Virus record (IMG/VR): IMGVR_UViG_3300034073_001280
Location: 1-40,696 of that record
Length of the DNA: 40,696 nucleotides
Reading direction: 5' to 3' (one strand)
Origin: a virus
Shown one piece after another: positions 7,477 through 14,953 of this stretch; the stretch's first letter is position 1; every line of letters begins with the position of its first letter. The translations under genes were made by a program, and so were the position numbers. The notes below the pieces were generated by a model. That model was not told the origin of the DNA. It searched no databases and saw only the letters and a list, made by a program, of their open reading frames with translations.

Positions 7477-7946
7477 CATTCTCCTTTACCAAAACAACCA
7501 CTCAAATCATTCTCTACAAAACTTTTACACTTCAAGTACTTCCCGTTCATATCCCGAACAACGTAGCGTTTGTAATCAGAATTATAACCGAAAACAGTCT
7601 CCTTGTTCTTAACAGTCTTGTAGAACTCTTGCGTCTGTTGAACTTCCTCTAGTGTAGTCGGAAACTTAGAAAGATTATTGTCAGCAGTCTTTACCATTGC
7701 TACATCTACTCGTGCTCCCAGTGCCTCTAGTTTCTGGATGTATCCAAAGATCGTAACGAGCGCGTCCATGCAAGCGTCCAGCTCTTCTACTAGATCAGTT
7801 TCTTCCAAAGCCTCGGCTAGTTCTTGTACTTCACTTTGGATGTACGAGAGTTGTTGTTTTCGTGCTTTTGGTTCAATCTCTAGGTTCTGCCCTGCAATCT
7901 CGCAAGCCTTCAGGGAGTTCTCATATAGGTAAGTTAGTTCTTTCAA
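7476..7946 (-). CDS. MazG-like nucleotide pyrophosphohydrolase
   Basis: The alpha-helical NTP-PPase signature ExxE...ExxD is visible as Glu39-x2-Glu42 and Glu54-x2-Asp57 (within SEVQELAEALEETDLVEELD). A second helix follows and ends in VKTADNNLSKF. The C-terminal 45 residues are an extra region with a Cys-containing tail. The start is TTG 7946, with AAGGAG 5 nt upstream. It is likely to hydrolyse non-canonical or excess (d)NTPs. A role lowering (p)ppGpp, proposed for other phage MazG proteins, is possible but cannot be seen here. Confidence 0.82.
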   Translation of the reverse strand: MKELTYLYENSLKACEIAGQNLEIEPKARKQQLSYIQSEVQELAEALEETDLVEELDACMDALVTIFGYIQKLEALGARVDVAMVKTADNNLSKFPTTLEEVQQTQEFYKTVKNKETVFGYNSDYKRYVVRDMNGKYLKCKSFVENDLSGCFGKGE

Positions 7947-8128
7947 TCTTTCTCCTTATAAATTTCACAGTGCTCAAACGGAACAAAGTTCCAACCAGAG
8001 TAGGGGTCATCGGGATTGGGTTTAACCCAATAGCAATCACTGTCGATACGTCTGACGTGAAAAGTCTCCCCTATGCGGTTATCATACCATGAACGGTTAT
8101 TACTTGACTTGGTGATTTTGATTTTCAT
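7943..8128 (-). CDS. Hypothetical protein, 61 aa
   Basis: This is a small basic/aromatic protein (MKIKITKSSNNRSWYDNRIG at the start). I chose ATG 8128, just after the stop of the upstream gene (8133). No good Shine-Dalgarno is seen, so translation is probably coupled. Its stop overlaps the TTG start of the MazG-like gene. Confidence 0.65.
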   Translation of the reverse strand: MKIKITKSSNNRSWYDNRIGETFHVRRIDSDCYWVKPNPDDPYSGWNFVPFEHCEIYKEKD

Positions 8129-8132
8129 AGTA

Positions 8133-8642
8133 TTAATCGTGACCGTATTCTTCAATATCAAAACCTTGTGCAGTAGCAACTACTCGTACATGATTACCAA
8201 AAGTCTCCAAGTAAACATCTTCGTCAATACTATCAAGAATCTTCACGAACTGCTGCACAGCTTTGATATCTACCCCCGAATCAATAATCTTTTGACGTTC
8301 ATTTTTGTAGTAATCGCTCTTCATGAACAAATCAGAGAAGTCACTTACGAAGACATTTTCAGTTTCACCTTCATATTCATCATAGCGAACGTCATCAATC
8401 TCATCTAGCGGGCAGTTCGTCACAGAGATTTCATTACGCCTAAAAGTACATTCATCGCCATCATTGAAGTATGGAGTATATTGCGTCCATACGAATGCTG
8501 TTACTTGAGGGTTGTCCTTGAAGAATGCCTTAGTCAAACCCTTCAGATGTTCTTGCATCTTTGTTTGGTATTTCGTTTGCAAGTCCTGACGTTCTTTGTT
8601 CAAGGCTTGAATCTCTTTTTCAATCTTATAAATTTCCTTCAC
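8133..8642 (-). CDS. Hypothetical protein with N-terminal coiled coil, 169 aa
   Basis: The GTG start at 8642 is supported by AAAGGAG just upstream. Residues about 5-40 form a Lys/Glu/Gln-rich coiled coil. An acidic middle (about 75-110) is followed by a mixed C-terminal part. There are no cysteine clusters or P-loop. Family unknown. Confidence 0.72.
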   Translation of the reverse strand: MKEIYKIEKEIQALNKERQDLQTKYQTKMQEHLKGLTKAFFKDNPQVTAFVWTQYTPYFNDGDECTFRRNEISVTNCPLDEIDDVRYDEYEGETENVFVSDFSDLFMKSDYYKNERQKIIDSGVDIKAVQQFVKILDSIDEDVYLETFGNHVRVVATAQGFDIEEYGHD

Positions 8643-8665
8643 ATTATCTCCTTTCAAGAGGTAAA

Positions 8666-9025
8666 TCAGTCAATTAAAATCTGCTTGACTTTAGCAGTAT
8701 TACGTTTCTCTGTGCCGTTCATCCAAGGCTGGATTTGCATGTTGTTCAGGTACTGCTCCATTGTTGGAATGAATCCAAGGTCTTGCGTAATATGGTCTTC
8801 AGCTACATCTCTGGGAGAGTAAGTTTTACCTTCAGAATTAACGCGAGTTGCACCGAAGACTTTCTCTACAATAAAACAACCAAAGCTACTATGCAAGATT
8901 GCACGATGGCGAATATCAGGGACGGAAGATTTAGATGAGTCAATGAAATCATCAATATCCATGTAGTCTTCTGGCACCCCTCCGTACTTCTTGGCGTGAA
9001 TTCTTCCGTGCAGGTAGGGTTTCAT
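8666..9025 (-). CDS. DUF6915-like phage protein, 119 aa
   Basis: The pattern MKPYLHGRIHAKKYGG, then PDIRHRAILHSSFG and DLGFIPTMEQYLNNM, recalls a conserved phage/bacterial family (DUF6915) of unknown function, rich in conserved His. The start is ATG 9025, overlapping the metallophosphoesterase stop by ATGA. The linkage suggests a joint transcript but not a joint function. Confidence 0.78.
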   Translation of the reverse strand: MKPYLHGRIHAKKYGGVPEDYMDIDDFIDSSKSSVPDIRHRAILHSSFGCFIVEKVFGATRVNSEGKTYSPRDVAEDHITQDLGFIPTMEQYLNNMQIQPWMNGTEKRNTAKVKQILID

Positions 9026-9885
9026 CTTACCCAATCTCCTTTTGAATCAAGTACCATCGGTTCAAGCACAGGAATAGAATCAATAATCAATCCAGTGCCG
9101 ACAATAGGCCGTTTGATGTTAACGTTGTTGTAATTGAACGCATACTGATCATCATCAATCAGGCAACCGCACTGCATTCCCCAATAAAGATCGTTACTGT
9201 TAGCCCAATAATCAATCTTAAATCTTTCGTGGAAATGACCTTGAACAGCATTCATACCGCTTTGTTGACTTAGCTTCAATACATCTGAACTCTTTCCGTG
9301 ATGCACGTAACACTGCTGTCCATTTGGCAGCGTCAAAGTAAGATCAAAACTCCAATTCCACCCTTCACCTACTCCAAGTACATCATTATAGCTCTTAATG
9401 TAGTGCTTCGGAATGCCGTTTGTCTTAGCTTTACGCCACACTAGGCTACCATGATTTGACTCAATGATATCCATCTTAGGAAAGATTTCTTCAAGTTCTT
9501 TGATGTAAGGAATACTAACCTCAAGTTCATGCCCAGCAGAGTAACCATTAGGATCATGCTCGTGGTAGCTCAGACTGTGTTTATCAAGCTCGTCACCCAA
9601 ACAGATTACTCGTGTAGGATTGTACTTCTGTTTTAGGTGCCGAAGAAAATCAAAGCTGTCTTCATGGTGGAATGGAATATGCAAATCAGAGATAAACAAA
9701 ATTCTAGAGTTATCTTCTGTATCCTTCTTTGGTTTAGAAGTAGTTCCCTCAGAAGCCAACACCCGATTTACACTACTCTTCTTAGTCTCTGACCCAAGAA
9801 CAAGTTTAGCAATCTCCCTCGAAGAAAACCCCAATTCACTCAGAGCTTTCATCTTATCTTTTGTGCTTTGTGAATGCTGCGTCAA
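9022..9885 (-). CDS. Metallophosphoesterase with N-terminal HTH-like segment
   Basis: This is a calcineurin-like phosphoesterase of 287 aa. Motifs in order are D67-x-H69 (ISDLH), G97-D98, N144-H145 (in SNHGS, replacing the canonical GNHD), H195-H196 and G216-H217-x-H219. The first 45 residues (LGFSSREIAKLVLG) look like a small helix-turn-helix, suggesting DNA or RNA association. The Asp missing from GNHD is a departure that may alter substrate or activity. This protein differs from the second phosphoesterase at 24424-25002. Confidence 0.85.
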   Translation of the reverse strand: MTQHSQSTKDKMKALSELGFSSREIAKLVLGSETKKSSVNRVLASEGTTSKPKKDTEDNSRILFISDLHIPFHHEDSFDFLRHLKQKYNPTRVICLGDELDKHSLSYHEHDPNGYSAGHELEVSIPYIKELEEIFPKMDIIESNHGSLVWRKAKTNGIPKHYIKSYNDVLGVGEGWNWSFDLTLTLPNGQQCYVHHGKSSDVLKLSQQSGMNAVQGHFHERFKIDYWANSNDLYWGMQCGCLIDDDQYAFNYNNVNIKRPIVGTGLIIDSIPVLEPMVLDSKGDWVR

Positions 9886-9887
9886 AT

Positions 9888-10115
9888 TTACTCCTTTTCT
9901 TGTTCAAAGAATGTAATGTTGTAGTAAGGCTCATCTTCACTATAGCAGTAATGCCCTGCTTTCAGATTGATACCTACACTTTTGTCGCTAACAAAATAAC
10001 CGTTACCTCGTAGAAACTTCACGAAGTTATCTAACGCAGCATACCACGAATTCTCTTCAAATTCATGAGTAACAACTGTACCGTCATCGTGAGTTGCTTG
10101 TAGTTTAAATTTCAT
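9888..10115 (-). CDS. Hypothetical protein, 75 aa
   Basis: This is a small acidic beta-rich protein whose start overlaps the endonuclease VII stop by ATGA. GAAGGAA lies upstream. No domain is recognised. Confidence 0.68.
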   Translation of the reverse strand: MKFKLQATHDDGTVVTHEFEENSWYAALDNFVKFLRGNGYFVSDKSVGINLKAGHYCYSEDEPYYNITFFEQEKE

Positions 10116-10741
10116 TGCTTCTTCCTTTCTTCAATCATTGTTTTCACCTGCTCATAACTAAACTTCCGGGTCAGCAAAGCCTTTTTAAAGAGCTTTTTAC
10201 GTTCGGTGCTGTTACCCCCTTGCCTCTGCCCTAGAGCCTCTAAAACAGCCTTCTTATCGCCTTCTGGAAGGCTGTTGAACATCGTCTGAGCTTTCTTCAA
10301 CCAGCCGGGGTGAACGTACCGAGTATCTTGTTCTTTTTCAAGGTAATCTGCAGCTTGTCGTAGGAAGTCAGGAAGTGTATCAGAGTACCAGTAGCTCAAG
10401 TATCTTGTATGAACCCCCTCCAGTTTCCCCAAAGCTGCATTGACTTGACGGTGAAGAACTCCACGAACAAATTGACTTTGATGGCAATGATCTAGACACA
10501 ACTTGTCTGTTGGTAGCTCTAGACCTGTGAGAGCATCCTTACCTCCTTGTTCTTCATAAAGAATCTTACGAACCTTTGCTACGTCAGTTGGTGAATAAAG
10601 ATGCTTAGGTTCCTCCTTAACCTCTCTGTGAAGCCTCTGATGCGCCCCGCACTCATTACAAGTGCAGTATCCCTGAAGGTCATCCATTAGGTTTCTGACG
10701 GAGTAGCTTTCGCAGTTGCATCTGATGCATTTAAATGTCAT
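10112..10741 (-). CDS. Recombination endonuclease VII (Holliday junction resolvase)
   Basis: Endonuclease VII (T4 gp49 family, His-Me fold) resolves branched DNA before packaging. The core LCLDHCHQSQFVRGVLHRQVN (Asp84, His85, His87, then Asn101 and ALGKLEG) matches the family's vDHdH-x-RGlLCnxCNxALG pattern. Two N-terminal zinc-ribbon pairs (Cys5/Cys8 and Cys28/Cys31) form a separate small domain. The C-terminal 60 residues are helical and basic. The start overlaps the next upstream gene stop by ATGA. Confidence 0.87.
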   Translation of the reverse strand: MTFKCIRCNCESYSVRNLMDDLQGYCTCNECGAHQRLHREVKEEPKHLYSPTDVAKVRKILYEEQGGKDALTGLELPTDKLCLDHCHQSQFVRGVLHRQVNAALGKLEGVHTRYLSYWYSDTLPDFLRQAADYLEKEQDTRYVHPGWLKKAQTMFNSLPEGDKKAVLEALGQRQGGNSTERKKLFKKALLTRKFSYEQVKTMIEERKKQ

Positions 10742-10962
10742 TCTTCACCATAAAGTACTTCCCTCCAATTCAGAATCTCTTCGTCTGTCATTCCAATGTG
10801 TTCAACAGTTTCTGCGATCCCTTGGTACAACTCAAAAAATTCCACAAACCAAGTTCCTCTCGGGTATTCATGTCCTTCGTGAATCACTTCACCATTTAAG
10901 ATGACCACGCACCAATCCCCTGAGTCAATGTTGTTGTCAATGAAAGTAATTCTGCTGCTCAT
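10738..10962 (-). CDS. Hypothetical protein, 74 aa
   Basis: An acidic small protein overlapping both neighbours by 4 bp. The N-terminal half is beta-like (ITFIDNNIDSGDWCVVI) and the C-terminal half helical. Not recognised. Confidence 0.68.
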   Translation of the reverse strand: MSSRITFIDNNIDSGDWCVVILNGEVIHEGHEYPRGTWFVEFFELYQGIAETVEHIGMTDEEILNWREVLYGEE

Positions 10963-11159
10963 GCTACGTCCTCATAACCAAACAACTTCCCTGAGTCAAA
11001 GTAATACGTTTTACTCTTACCGTCAAACTCATAAGTCTCGTGATAAAAGTTTCCCGTAAATTGTCCTGTACTTTCGTCAGTGCATTTACCATGTTCCTTG
11101 TCGAACTCATAAGTAGCTTGCACAGCATCACGAAGTTCTTGTGTTTTGATTTGAATCAT
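10959..11159 (-). CDS. Hypothetical protein, 66 aa
   Basis: An acidic, Tyr-rich small protein between the exonuclease and endonuclease VII genes, with ATGA overlaps on both sides. Not recognised. Its constant position among recombination genes might hint at an accessory role, but nothing in the sequence shows it. Confidence 0.66.
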   Translation of the reverse strand: MIQIKTQELRDAVQATYEFDKEHGKCTDESTGQFTGNFYHETYEFDGKSKTYYFDSGKLFGYEDVA

Positions 11160-12130
11160 TCCAGTGTCACTCCATAACGTTTATAGAAATCATACGCAAT
11201 CAATGGATCGTCCTTAGTCTCTTTCATTCGGCAGCAAGCGTGATAGAGGTTCAGCATATGCTTCCAGTCACTTTCAATCTTAGCACCATTCCAAGCTGTG
11301 TATTCAAATGGAGTAGGATACCACTTCTGATATTGCTGTACAACCACTTCTAGAACTTCTTTCTCGGTCTTGCAAGGTTCAAGCAACTTCAATGCGGACT
11401 TCTCCCCGAACTTAACCCCGCACAAGTCTGTGGGTTTGAAACCGTCTGTTCCGTCACCTATCAGTTGCTGGAGTCCGTACTGCTTCATTCCTAGTGCTCT
11501 GACTTTGCCCTTATCATCTTCCCAGATACTACCAAGATCAGGAATCACTTGAACTCCTTCTTCTGGTTTATCGGGGTTAAACAAAGACAAACCAGAGTAC
11601 GCCTTGGAATCCTTGTCTCCGGTACAAAGAATTGGAATATCTCCTCGTTTCAAAATTTCGTAACCCATCCACACCTGCATGTCATCAGGCTCTTCGTTTT
11701 GAGTGACAATTGCTTTGTACTTCTTCCATGCGTAAGTCTGGACTTGTTTCAAAAGCAATGGTTTCAAACCAACCCGATTGGACTTGTACTTTGTTGGTAG
11801 AGGAAGATCAGAGCGAAAGTTAGTCTTTCCTGAAATCATATAAATGACCTCATCACACCAAAATGAATCAAGGATAAACTTAATGTGATTATTCAAGACA
11901 TGAAAAGCATGTTCTGCTGGTTCAGCTTCTTGTGTATCTTCAATCTCGTACTCACTTAATTTGTCAATCTTATCTTTGCTTTTCAGCAAGTCCTTGAACT
12001 CTGTCCGTGTACTAAAGGATTTCTGAATTCCTGTAGGAGAGTGAGTAACAATAATTCCTCTCTCTTCAACCGCAGCAGCAGCTTTGTACACAGGGGTATC
12101 GAGGTCAATAAGTGCAATTACTTTACTCAA
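11156..12130 (-). CDS. 5'-3' exonuclease / flap endonuclease (PIN-like, T7 gp6 role)
   Basis: This enzyme removes RNA primers and 5' flaps and degrades host DNA. Motifs are an N-terminal metal Asp in IALIDLDTPVYKAAAA, then the basic arch-like segment RSDLPLPTKYKSNR. Acidic clusters EEPDDMQVWM and CTGDKDSKAYSG follow, and finally the helix-hairpin-helix-like QLIGDGTDGFKPTDLCGVK. It is 324 aa, normal for phage FEN-like nucleases. A homing-type gene lies directly upstream (12144-12893). Confidence 0.88.
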   Translation of the reverse strand: MSKVIALIDLDTPVYKAAAAVEERGIIVTHSPTGIQKSFSTRTEFKDLLKSKDKIDKLSEYEIEDTQEAEPAEHAFHVLNNHIKFILDSFWCDEVIYMISGKTNFRSDLPLPTKYKSNRVGLKPLLLKQVQTYAWKKYKAIVTQNEEPDDMQVWMGYEILKRGDIPILCTGDKDSKAYSGLSLFNPDKPEEGVQVIPDLGSIWEDDKGKVRALGMKQYGLQQLIGDGTDGFKPTDLCGVKFGEKSALKLLEPCKTEKEVLEVVVQQYQKWYPTPFEYTAWNGAKIESDWKHMLNLYHACCRMKETKDDPLIAYDFYKRYGVTLE

Positions 12131-12143
12131 TAGTCTCTCCTTT

Positions 12144-12893
12144 TCAAAAAATTCTTTTCGGTTCCCAGTTAATTAACTTACCATACACGTGCTCTTCAAG
12201 AACATCTCTGTATTTACATGCAAGTTGTTTTATCACCTCTTTCTTAGCGGAAATATATGCTCTCGAAGCTTCTTCTGGAGTGGTGTAATTGCCTATTACT
12301 TTTTCACAAGATTCTACCATTATTTTTGCATAATATTCTTTCTTGTGTTTAACAACTCCTAAGGGTAAGTTTCCTCTCTTTTTTCTTTCAATTAAAGCAC
12401 AATTAATAGCATGAGGTATTAGGCAACAAGTCTTTTCAGAATAAACCTGATCGCTCCCACTGAGCAAATCTTTATCCAGCTTAGGTTTTATGTTTGTACC
12501 TAGAAACAATTTCTCTCTTTCAAGATACCATGCACTGAAGATACTAAAATTATGCCACGATTCTTCTACGAATGTATCTGAATAAACATCTGGCGACCTA
12601 TTTCCTTTATAGTCCGTATAGCACCTTTTAATCATATTGCTCCAAACTCTATGTACAGGTGAGTGTATAAGGCTTTCAGCACTCTCACTTCCTATATACC
12701 CGACCCCATAGGTTGTTTTACAATAAGGGGTTTTAAATTTTCCTGATGGCAGAAGAGTAAGATATGACATAAATTCCACGTCTGTATTTTCTACCCTCAG
12801 AATGCACCTTTTGTAGTCTAAACGTTTTACCAGTATAGCCTTAGTCCCATATGAGGATAAGAAGATCATACCCTCGTGATACAACTTTTTCAT
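12144..12893 (-). CDS. Putative homing endonuclease-like protein with AP2-like C-terminus
   Basis: The 249-aa protein shares its core with the gene at 18959-19900. Both have VGYIGS/VGVGDYS, then W-x-x-M-x-x-R-(C/A)-Y, D-V-x-V/D-x-x-W-x-x-F/(I)-F-x-x-W, L-D-K-D, Y-S-E-x-x-C-x-L-(I/V)-P and P-L-G-V. The last about 60 residues (LGVVKHKKEYYAKI, then GNYTTPEEASRAY) resemble the AP2 DNA-binding fold found on HNH homing enzymes. The nuclease centre is not obvious. It overlaps the upstream gene by ATGA and is wedged beside the exonuclease gene, typical of an intron-less homing element. Confidence 0.72.
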   Translation of the reverse strand: MKKLYHEGMIFLSSYGTKAILVKRLDYKRCILRVENTDVEFMSYLTLLPSGKFKTPYCKTTYGVGYIGSESAESLIHSPVHRVWSNMIKRCYTDYKGNRSPDVYSDTFVEESWHNFSIFSAWYLEREKLFLGTNIKPKLDKDLLSGSDQVYSEKTCCLIPHAINCALIERKKRGNLPLGVVKHKKEYYAKIMVESCEKVIGNYTTPEEASRAYISAKKEVIKQLACKYRDVLEEHVYGKLINWEPKRIF

Positions 12894-13129
12894 CCGTTTC
12901 TTACTTCATCTACTAGACTAGCAAAAATCTCGTTTTTCTCCAAGACTTCATCAACTCGATTCTCAGCCATACTCTTAGCAATCTTTGCCAGCAATGTAGC
13001 ATCATAACCAGCTTCCTTAGCTTGAGCCTTCAATTCAGCTACGTTTTCCATGATGCTTTCTACCTCGCAGAATTCACGTTTCATTGCTTCAACCAACTCA
13101 GCCTTAGTCTTCTTTACTTCTTCGGTCAT
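12890..13129 (-). CDS. Small helical protein, 79 aa
   Basis: The start is ATG 13129, 5 nt after AAGGAG. It is almost wholly helical and charged. The stretch MENVAELKAQAKEAGYDATL loosely recalls the DUF2312/GapR-type DNA-associated coiled coil, but the match is weak. Function not assigned. Confidence 0.7.
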   Translation of the reverse strand: MTEEVKKTKAELVEAMKREFCEVESIMENVAELKAQAKEAGYDATLLAKIAKSMAENRVDEVLEKNEIFASLVDEVRNG

Positions 13130-13131
13130 AT

Positions 13132-13302
13132 TCACTCCTTATTTTCAGTCAACAAATCCATAAAATATTCCGCACGACCAACAGACACAGCACTGACTTC
13201 CAATCCTGCTGTTTCATCTGGTGTGTAGTAATTAGTGGGATTAACTCGGTAATCATTCTCCCACTTCTCAAAAGCAATTACAAAGTCTTGCAATGTAAAC
13301 AC
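13132..13302 (-). CDS. Hypothetical protein, 56 aa
   Basis: GTG start at 13302 with AAAGGAT upstream. The product begins MFTLQDFVIAFEKWENDY and ends MDLLTENKE. Its stop (13132-13134) lies over the ribosome site of the next gene. Not recognised, but the spacing and start signals argue it is translated. Confidence 0.66.
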   Translation of the reverse strand: MFTLQDFVIAFEKWENDYRVNPTNYYTPDETAGLEVSAVSVGRAEYFMDLLTENKE

Positions 13303-13304
13303 AG

Positions 13305-13520
13305 TTATCCTTTCATTTTAAATGCAGCATAAAATACTGCAATCACAAAACTTACCACGCATACCCAATGCATCCATACTGCAAACACAATATTAGTACC
13401 GAACAAAGCGTTAATAATGATAACACCAAAGTAAGGTACTGAAAACCCCACCATCATTGTAAGCATGAAGAACAACGGGAGTGCTATAACAGCTACTATT
13501 AGTTGGGGCGCGGCCACCAT
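13305..13520 (-). CDS. Small membrane protein, 71 aa (first of three)
   Basis: Start ATG 13520 follows an almost perfect AAAGGAGGTGA site. There are two long hydrophobic segments (about 4-28 and 32-65). INALFGTNIVFAVW parallels LNTLFGLNIAYTVW in the next gene, so the two are likely diverged tandem copies. No catalytic features. Confidence 0.75.
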   Translation of the reverse strand: MVAAPQLIVAVIALPLFFMLTMMVGFSVPYFGVIIINALFGTNIVFAVWMHWVCVVSFVIAVFYAAFKMKG

Positions 13521-13536
13521 ATTCACCTCCTTTAAA

Positions 13537-13737
13537 TTATTTCTTCAAACTACGAATCGACAAACCCAAACCACCGAAAGTTGTGATGTTCAACCACATA
13601 ACGCTCAGATATGTCCACACTGTATAAGCGATATTCAAACCGAACAACGTATTCAGAGCACTTATAGTAAGCAACGGGCCTGCAATAATAACCCCAAGCA
13701 GCACAACCAAAGCACCAATAATAGCTACATATTTCAT
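13537..13737 (-). CDS. Small membrane protein, 66 aa (second of three)
   Basis: Two hydrophobic helices (about 4-27 and 36-60) with a short basic C-terminus. It is similar to the 13305-13520 product in the loop between helices. Small proteins of this shape are frequent in phage early regions; role unknown. Confidence 0.75.
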   Translation of the reverse strand: MKYVAIIGALVVLLGVIIAGPLLTISALNTLFGLNIAYTVWTYLSVMWLNITTFGGLGLSIRSLKK

Positions 13738-13758
13738 TTATTTCCTTTCTTAAAAACC

Positions 13759-13968
13759 TTACTTCAAAACCCGCTTCGCTGAGATGCTTCGTACTTTACT
13801 CAGCACCCAATCACTTAACTTAATCGGATAATGCACCACCAAGCAAACTGCCGCAGAGATAACCGTCAGTACACCACCGATACCAATCACAGCTAGGATA
13901 GACAAGATGAAAGCGATATACCCGATTGTCAGTACAAATGTTTCGTAGTTAGTCAAACTGCTACCCAT
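13759..13968 (-). CDS. Small membrane protein, 69 aa (third of three)
   Basis: Hydrophobic segments at about 8-30 and 32-50 are followed by a basic C-terminal tail (VRSISAKRVLK). It overlaps the upstream gene by 16 bp in another frame. It is not clearly related to the two preceding membrane proteins. Confidence 0.72.
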   Translation of the reverse strand: MGSSLTNYETFVLTIGYIAFILSILAVIGIGGVLTVISAAVCLVVHYPIKLSDWVLSKVRSISAKRVLK

Positions 13969-14255
13969 GTTTTAGTTACTCGGACTTCTTCTTGTTGCTC
14001 TACTTCATAGACAGAAAGTTCATTGAACATGTCCTCTCCACAACCGTAGTGACTTTCATAAGAATCCCAATCAAGAGCATAGAACTTACCAGTTTCAATA
14101 TGCTTTGCAATCGTAGTGGCGGGACAATAATCCTTGTAGAGAGCATCATAGTCCTTGACAGTTTCTACAATGTCAAAATCCTGATGATCACCCCATGCGA
14201 AGTACTTAGCTTCTTCTTCGTCTTTCAGTAGAATGGTCTTAAGAATCTCACTCAT
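13953..14255 (-). CDS. Hypothetical acidic protein, 100 aa
   Basis: Strongly acidic, with ATTIAKHIETGKFYALDWDS in the middle. Similar short acidic proteins occur in other phages, without known function. The 3' end overlaps the membrane-protein gene. Confidence 0.72.
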   Translation of the reverse strand: MSEILKTILLKDEEEAKYFAWGDHQDFDIVETVKDYDALYKDYCPATTIAKHIETGKFYALDWDSYESHYGCGEDMFNELSVYEVEQQEEVRVTKTWVAV

Positions 14256-14257
14256 GT

Positions 14258-14446
14258 TTATCGCCCCTTCACTGGAATCAGTTGCAACTTACGCACTGAA
14301 ATCTTCTTATACAAACCAACAGAGGCTTCAGTATTCCGAACATGCCGCGCTGTAGCACGACTATTGAATACAAAGTCTGGATCAATCTTACCTTCGATTT
14401 CTACTGCCCATGCAGTAATGGGCTTTTGTTGGGTGGTCTTTTGCAT
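14258..14446 (-). CDS. Hypothetical protein, 62 aa
   Basis: A small basic protein, start ATG 14446 preceded by GAGGTAAGTA. The Arg-rich middle (NSRATARHVRN) could bind nucleic acid, but no motif is defined. Confidence 0.66.
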   Translation of the reverse strand: MQKTTQQKPITAWAVEIEGKIDPDFVFNSRATARHVRNTEASVGLYKKISVRKLQLIPVKGR

Positions 14447-14447
14447 A

Positions 14448-14591
14448 TTACTTACCTCCTCGTTGATTGTTGTTCATCTTCTTCACCGCTTCTTCCGCAT
14501 CCTTGCGAAGATAAAAGACTTGTGTGTTCTCATAGGTTTCTGTGTTGAAAGAAACCCACGCTCCATTTACAAACTTAGCTACATACTTCAT
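14448..14591 (-). CDS. Hypothetical protein, 47 aa
   Basis: Start ATG 14591 with TAAGGAGG 6 nt upstream. The product begins MKYVAKFVNGAWVSFNTETY and ends NNNQRGGK. Short but with an excellent ribosome site and adjacent stop/start packing. Confidence 0.64.
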   Translation of the reverse strand: MKYVAKFVNGAWVSFNTETYENTQVFYLRKDAEEAVKKMNNNQRGGK

Positions 14592-14601
14592 CTAAACCTC
14601 C

Positions 14602-14730
14602 TTATTGAACTTCAACATCAAACACAGAACAACCCAAGTGCTTCTCCCACAGTTCAAGTGGAGTTACTTCAGATTGATTATACGCCATGATTGGGATACC
14701 TTGTTGGGTTACTACCCAGATTTTGCTCAT
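14602..14730 (-). CDS. Hypothetical protein, 42 aa
   Basis: Start ATG 14730 with GAAAGGAG upstream. The product begins MSKIWVVTQQGIPIMAYNQS. First coding gene after the tRNA-Arg gene in the direction of transcription. Not recognised. Confidence 0.63.
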   Translation of the reverse strand: MSKIWVVTQQGIPIMAYNQSEVTPLELWEKHLGCSVFDVEVQ

Positions 14731-14770
14731 GTTTTCTCCTTTCAAATATTTCTAGTCCTAAGACCCTCTG

Positions 14771-14844
14771 CCCTCGGTACTCGATTTGAACGAGTATAGT
14801 CGAATTTAGAAGATTCGTTCATTGTCCAGTTATGATAACCGAGG
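14771..14844 (-). tRNA. tRNA-Arg (anticodon UCU)
   Basis: This folds as a complete cloverleaf by eye. The acceptor is CCTCGGT/ACCGAGG (7 bp), the D-arm TCAT/ATGA with loop AACTGGACA. The anticodon stem CGAAT/ATTCG has loop CTTCTAA (anticodon TCT), and the T-arm ACTCG/CGAGT has loop TTCAAAT. The variable loop is 5 nt and the discriminator base G73, as in bacterial Arg(UCU). CCA is not encoded, so host CCA addition would be needed. It reads AGA codons, which are frequent in AT-rich phage genes but often rare in hosts. Confidence 0.93.
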
Positions 14845-14878
14845 ATAGAAGGCCCTAGAACGCTTTAAACCGCTCTAT

Positions 14879-14944
14879 AAGCCCTTTAAGTAATCTAGGT
14901 AGGCAAGGGTATTACCTGACCTAGAAAGTACCTTTAAGGGGCTT
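14879..14944 (-). promoter_or_regulatory. Nested hairpin between SSB-like gene and tRNA-Arg
   Basis: An outer arm AAGCCC/GGGCTT (14879-14884 with 14939-14944) encloses CTAGGT/ACCTAG (14895-14900 with 14919-14924). No U-run follows, so it is not a standard terminator. It may be a processing site freeing the tRNA, or an attenuator. The region has the same CTAGAA/TTTAAAG wording as the element at 33438-33534. Confidence 0.5.
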
Positions 14945-14953
14945 TAGATTGCA

